NCBI GenBank assembly: GCA_016287065.1
Contig: JAEEVB010000158.1
Location: forward strand, 1 to 5,514
Length of the DNA: 5,514 bases
Reading direction: 5' to 3'
Source: Muribaculaceae bacterium
GTDB lineage: Bacteria; Bacteroidota; Bacteroidia; Bacteroidales; Muribaculaceae
Shown here: positions 4,672-5,514 of the stretch, piece after piece
Layout: each line of letters opens with the position of its first letter
How positions within the stretch are numbered: position 1 is the stretch's first letter
Translations under genes and position numbers: made by a program
The notes under the pieces: model-generated
The model's input: only the letters and a program-made list of their open reading frames with translations
Databases searched by the model: none
Told to the model about the DNA's origin: nothing

Positions 4672-5514
4672 TTAGCGCATGATTAAGATTTTAGAGACTG
4701 CCGAGAGGGAGGAGCCGGTGCCTGAAGTTGAGGCTAAGACGAAGTAGACGCCGCTCTTTACACGGTCGCCCGACGGGGTGCGGGCATCCCACACAGCAGT
4801 GCCACCCACCGAGCGCATCTGCGTGACCACATTGCCTGCCGAGTCGGCAATCTTCACCAGACAGTTGTCCTTGAGTCCCGTGATGGTGATGTTGCCACCG
4901 TAGTCGGGCCGCACAGGATTGGGGTAGGCTATCACATTGCTCATGTCGCCTTCTACGGGGTTGGACGAGTCAGAGAAGTACTCGATAAGGCCGTTGCCGG
5001 TGGTGATGAAGACCGAGTTAGAGGCTTCGTTGCAACAAATGTCATAAATCTTATTAGAGAGCAACTGACTGTTCTCGGTCGTGAACTGCCTGATAATCTG
5101 GGAACCATCAGGATTCACATAGAAGACACCGTGGTTATTGGTGCCAATCCACTTGCAGTTGCTTGCATCTACTGCAATGCAGTTCACCTGCATACCATCG
5201 AGCAGATAGTCGGCCAGGTCGGTGCCATCGTTGCGCGGCACCTTGATGCGATTGATGCGGAAGTTGCTATTGAAGGCTTGCTTCGGGTCGAACGAGATAA
5301 TACCATTGGAACTGCCCATCCAGATAAGGCCATTCTGGTCCTCGGCAAAATCGAAGATGAAGCTCCACTCATAGGTCTTATTGTCCTGGTCAAGGAAGTT
5401 GGGGTAACTTGCCTTCGCGATAGTGCCCGAGGGGTCGCCATTGTAGTCCCAAACCATGACTGCACCAAAGTTACCGTTGGTATAGACAATGTAATTATTT
5501 TGCTTCGTGGCAAG
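4672..5514 (-). CDS. porZ: PorZ-like type IX secretion attachment-complex protein, C-terminal 280 residues
   Basis: The frame is open from the right edge, so only the C-terminal 280 residues are seen; full-length PorZ proteins have roughly 780. Fragment residues about 56-180 show blades of a two-component-regulator-type beta-propeller: NGLIWMGSSNGIISFDP, NCKWIGTNNHGVFYVNPDG, and LLSNKIYDIC followed by VFITTGNGLIEYFSD. Residues 196-280 form a beta-sandwich tail with AYPNPVRPDYGG and VKSGVYFVL, ending in KILIMR, the CTD-like module of type IX secretion proteins. In Porphyromonas gingivalis, PorZ sits on the cell surface with the sortase PorU and supplies anionic LPS for anchoring secreted cargo. 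Propeller plus this tail fits PorZ better than hybrid two-component sensors, which continue into a kinase. The nearest alternative is another type IX cargo protein with a propeller. Two S66 peptidases follow after 14 nt. Confidence 0.65.
   Translation of the reverse strand, partial: LATKQNNYIVYTNGNFGAVMVWDYNGDPSGTIAKASYPNFLDQDNKTYEWSFIFDFAEDQNGLIWMGSSNGIISFDPKQAFNSNFRINRIKVPRNDGTDLADYLLDGMQVNCIAVDASNCKWIGTNNHGVFYVNPDGSQIIRQFTTENSQLLSNKIYDICCNEASNSVFITTGNGLIEYFSDSSNPVEGDMSNVIAYPNPVRPDYGGNITITGLKDNCLVKIADSAGNVVTQMRSVGGTAVWDARTPSGDRVKSGVYFVLASTSGTGSSLSAVSKILIMR

Noticed and set aside
1..5514. CRISPR arrays, tRNA genes, toxin-antitoxin pairs or defence genes
   Set aside because: I saw no regularly spaced direct repeats, no cloverleaf sequence and no recognisable toxin, nuclease or defence motif on either strand.

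Overview
The window looks like a Bacteroidales genome (Prevotella, Muribaculaceae or Bacteroides type). The signs are a PcfK/PcfJ pair of the kind found on Bacteroidales conjugative elements, a Bacteroidetes-type promoter (TTTG-N19-TAACTTTG), A-rich translation starts without Shine-Dalgarno sites, and a PorZ-like type IX secretion protein beside secreted S66 peptidases. Every gene I accept lies on the minus strand, so the window reads right to left.

Right part (5514 to 2577): a chromosomal three-gene cluster in the order PorZ-like protein (N-terminus beyond the window), S66 peptidase A, S66 peptidase B. The gaps are 14 and 12 nt, and a strong minus-strand intrinsic terminator follows the last gene. 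The two peptidases are tandem paralogs with signal peptides and intact Ser/Glu/His catalytic positions. This places muropeptide trimming in the periplasm, under the same transcript as a surface component of the type IX secretion attachment complex.

Left part (1288 to 1): the start of a leftward mobile-element operon: a two-helix membrane protein, a 73-residue hypothetical protein, a PcfK-like protein and the first 137 residues of a PcfJ-like protein. PcfK and PcfJ share an ATGA stop/start overlap. PcfK ends in a possible sliding-clamp-binding peptide (QPSLF).

Middle (1289 to 2576): about 1.3 kb with no convincing gene but much structure. Positions 1289-2161 hold three inverted repeats and look like the non-coding end of an integrative conjugative element. 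At 2152-2161 there is a 9/10 match to the GTANNTTTGC core of CTnDOT-family attachment sites, which I propose as the element/chromosome junction. To its right, in the presumed chromosomal flank, a consensus promoter points into the element, and a 145-bp MITE-like palindromic element with 20-bp ends (17/20 matched) lies between that promoter and the terminator.

The most interesting points are the putative junction, the promoter facing the inserted element, the MITE-like palindrome, the clamp-binding tail of PcfK, and the divergence of one S66 paralog at the RGGYG motif. I see no clear novel defence or catalytic system.
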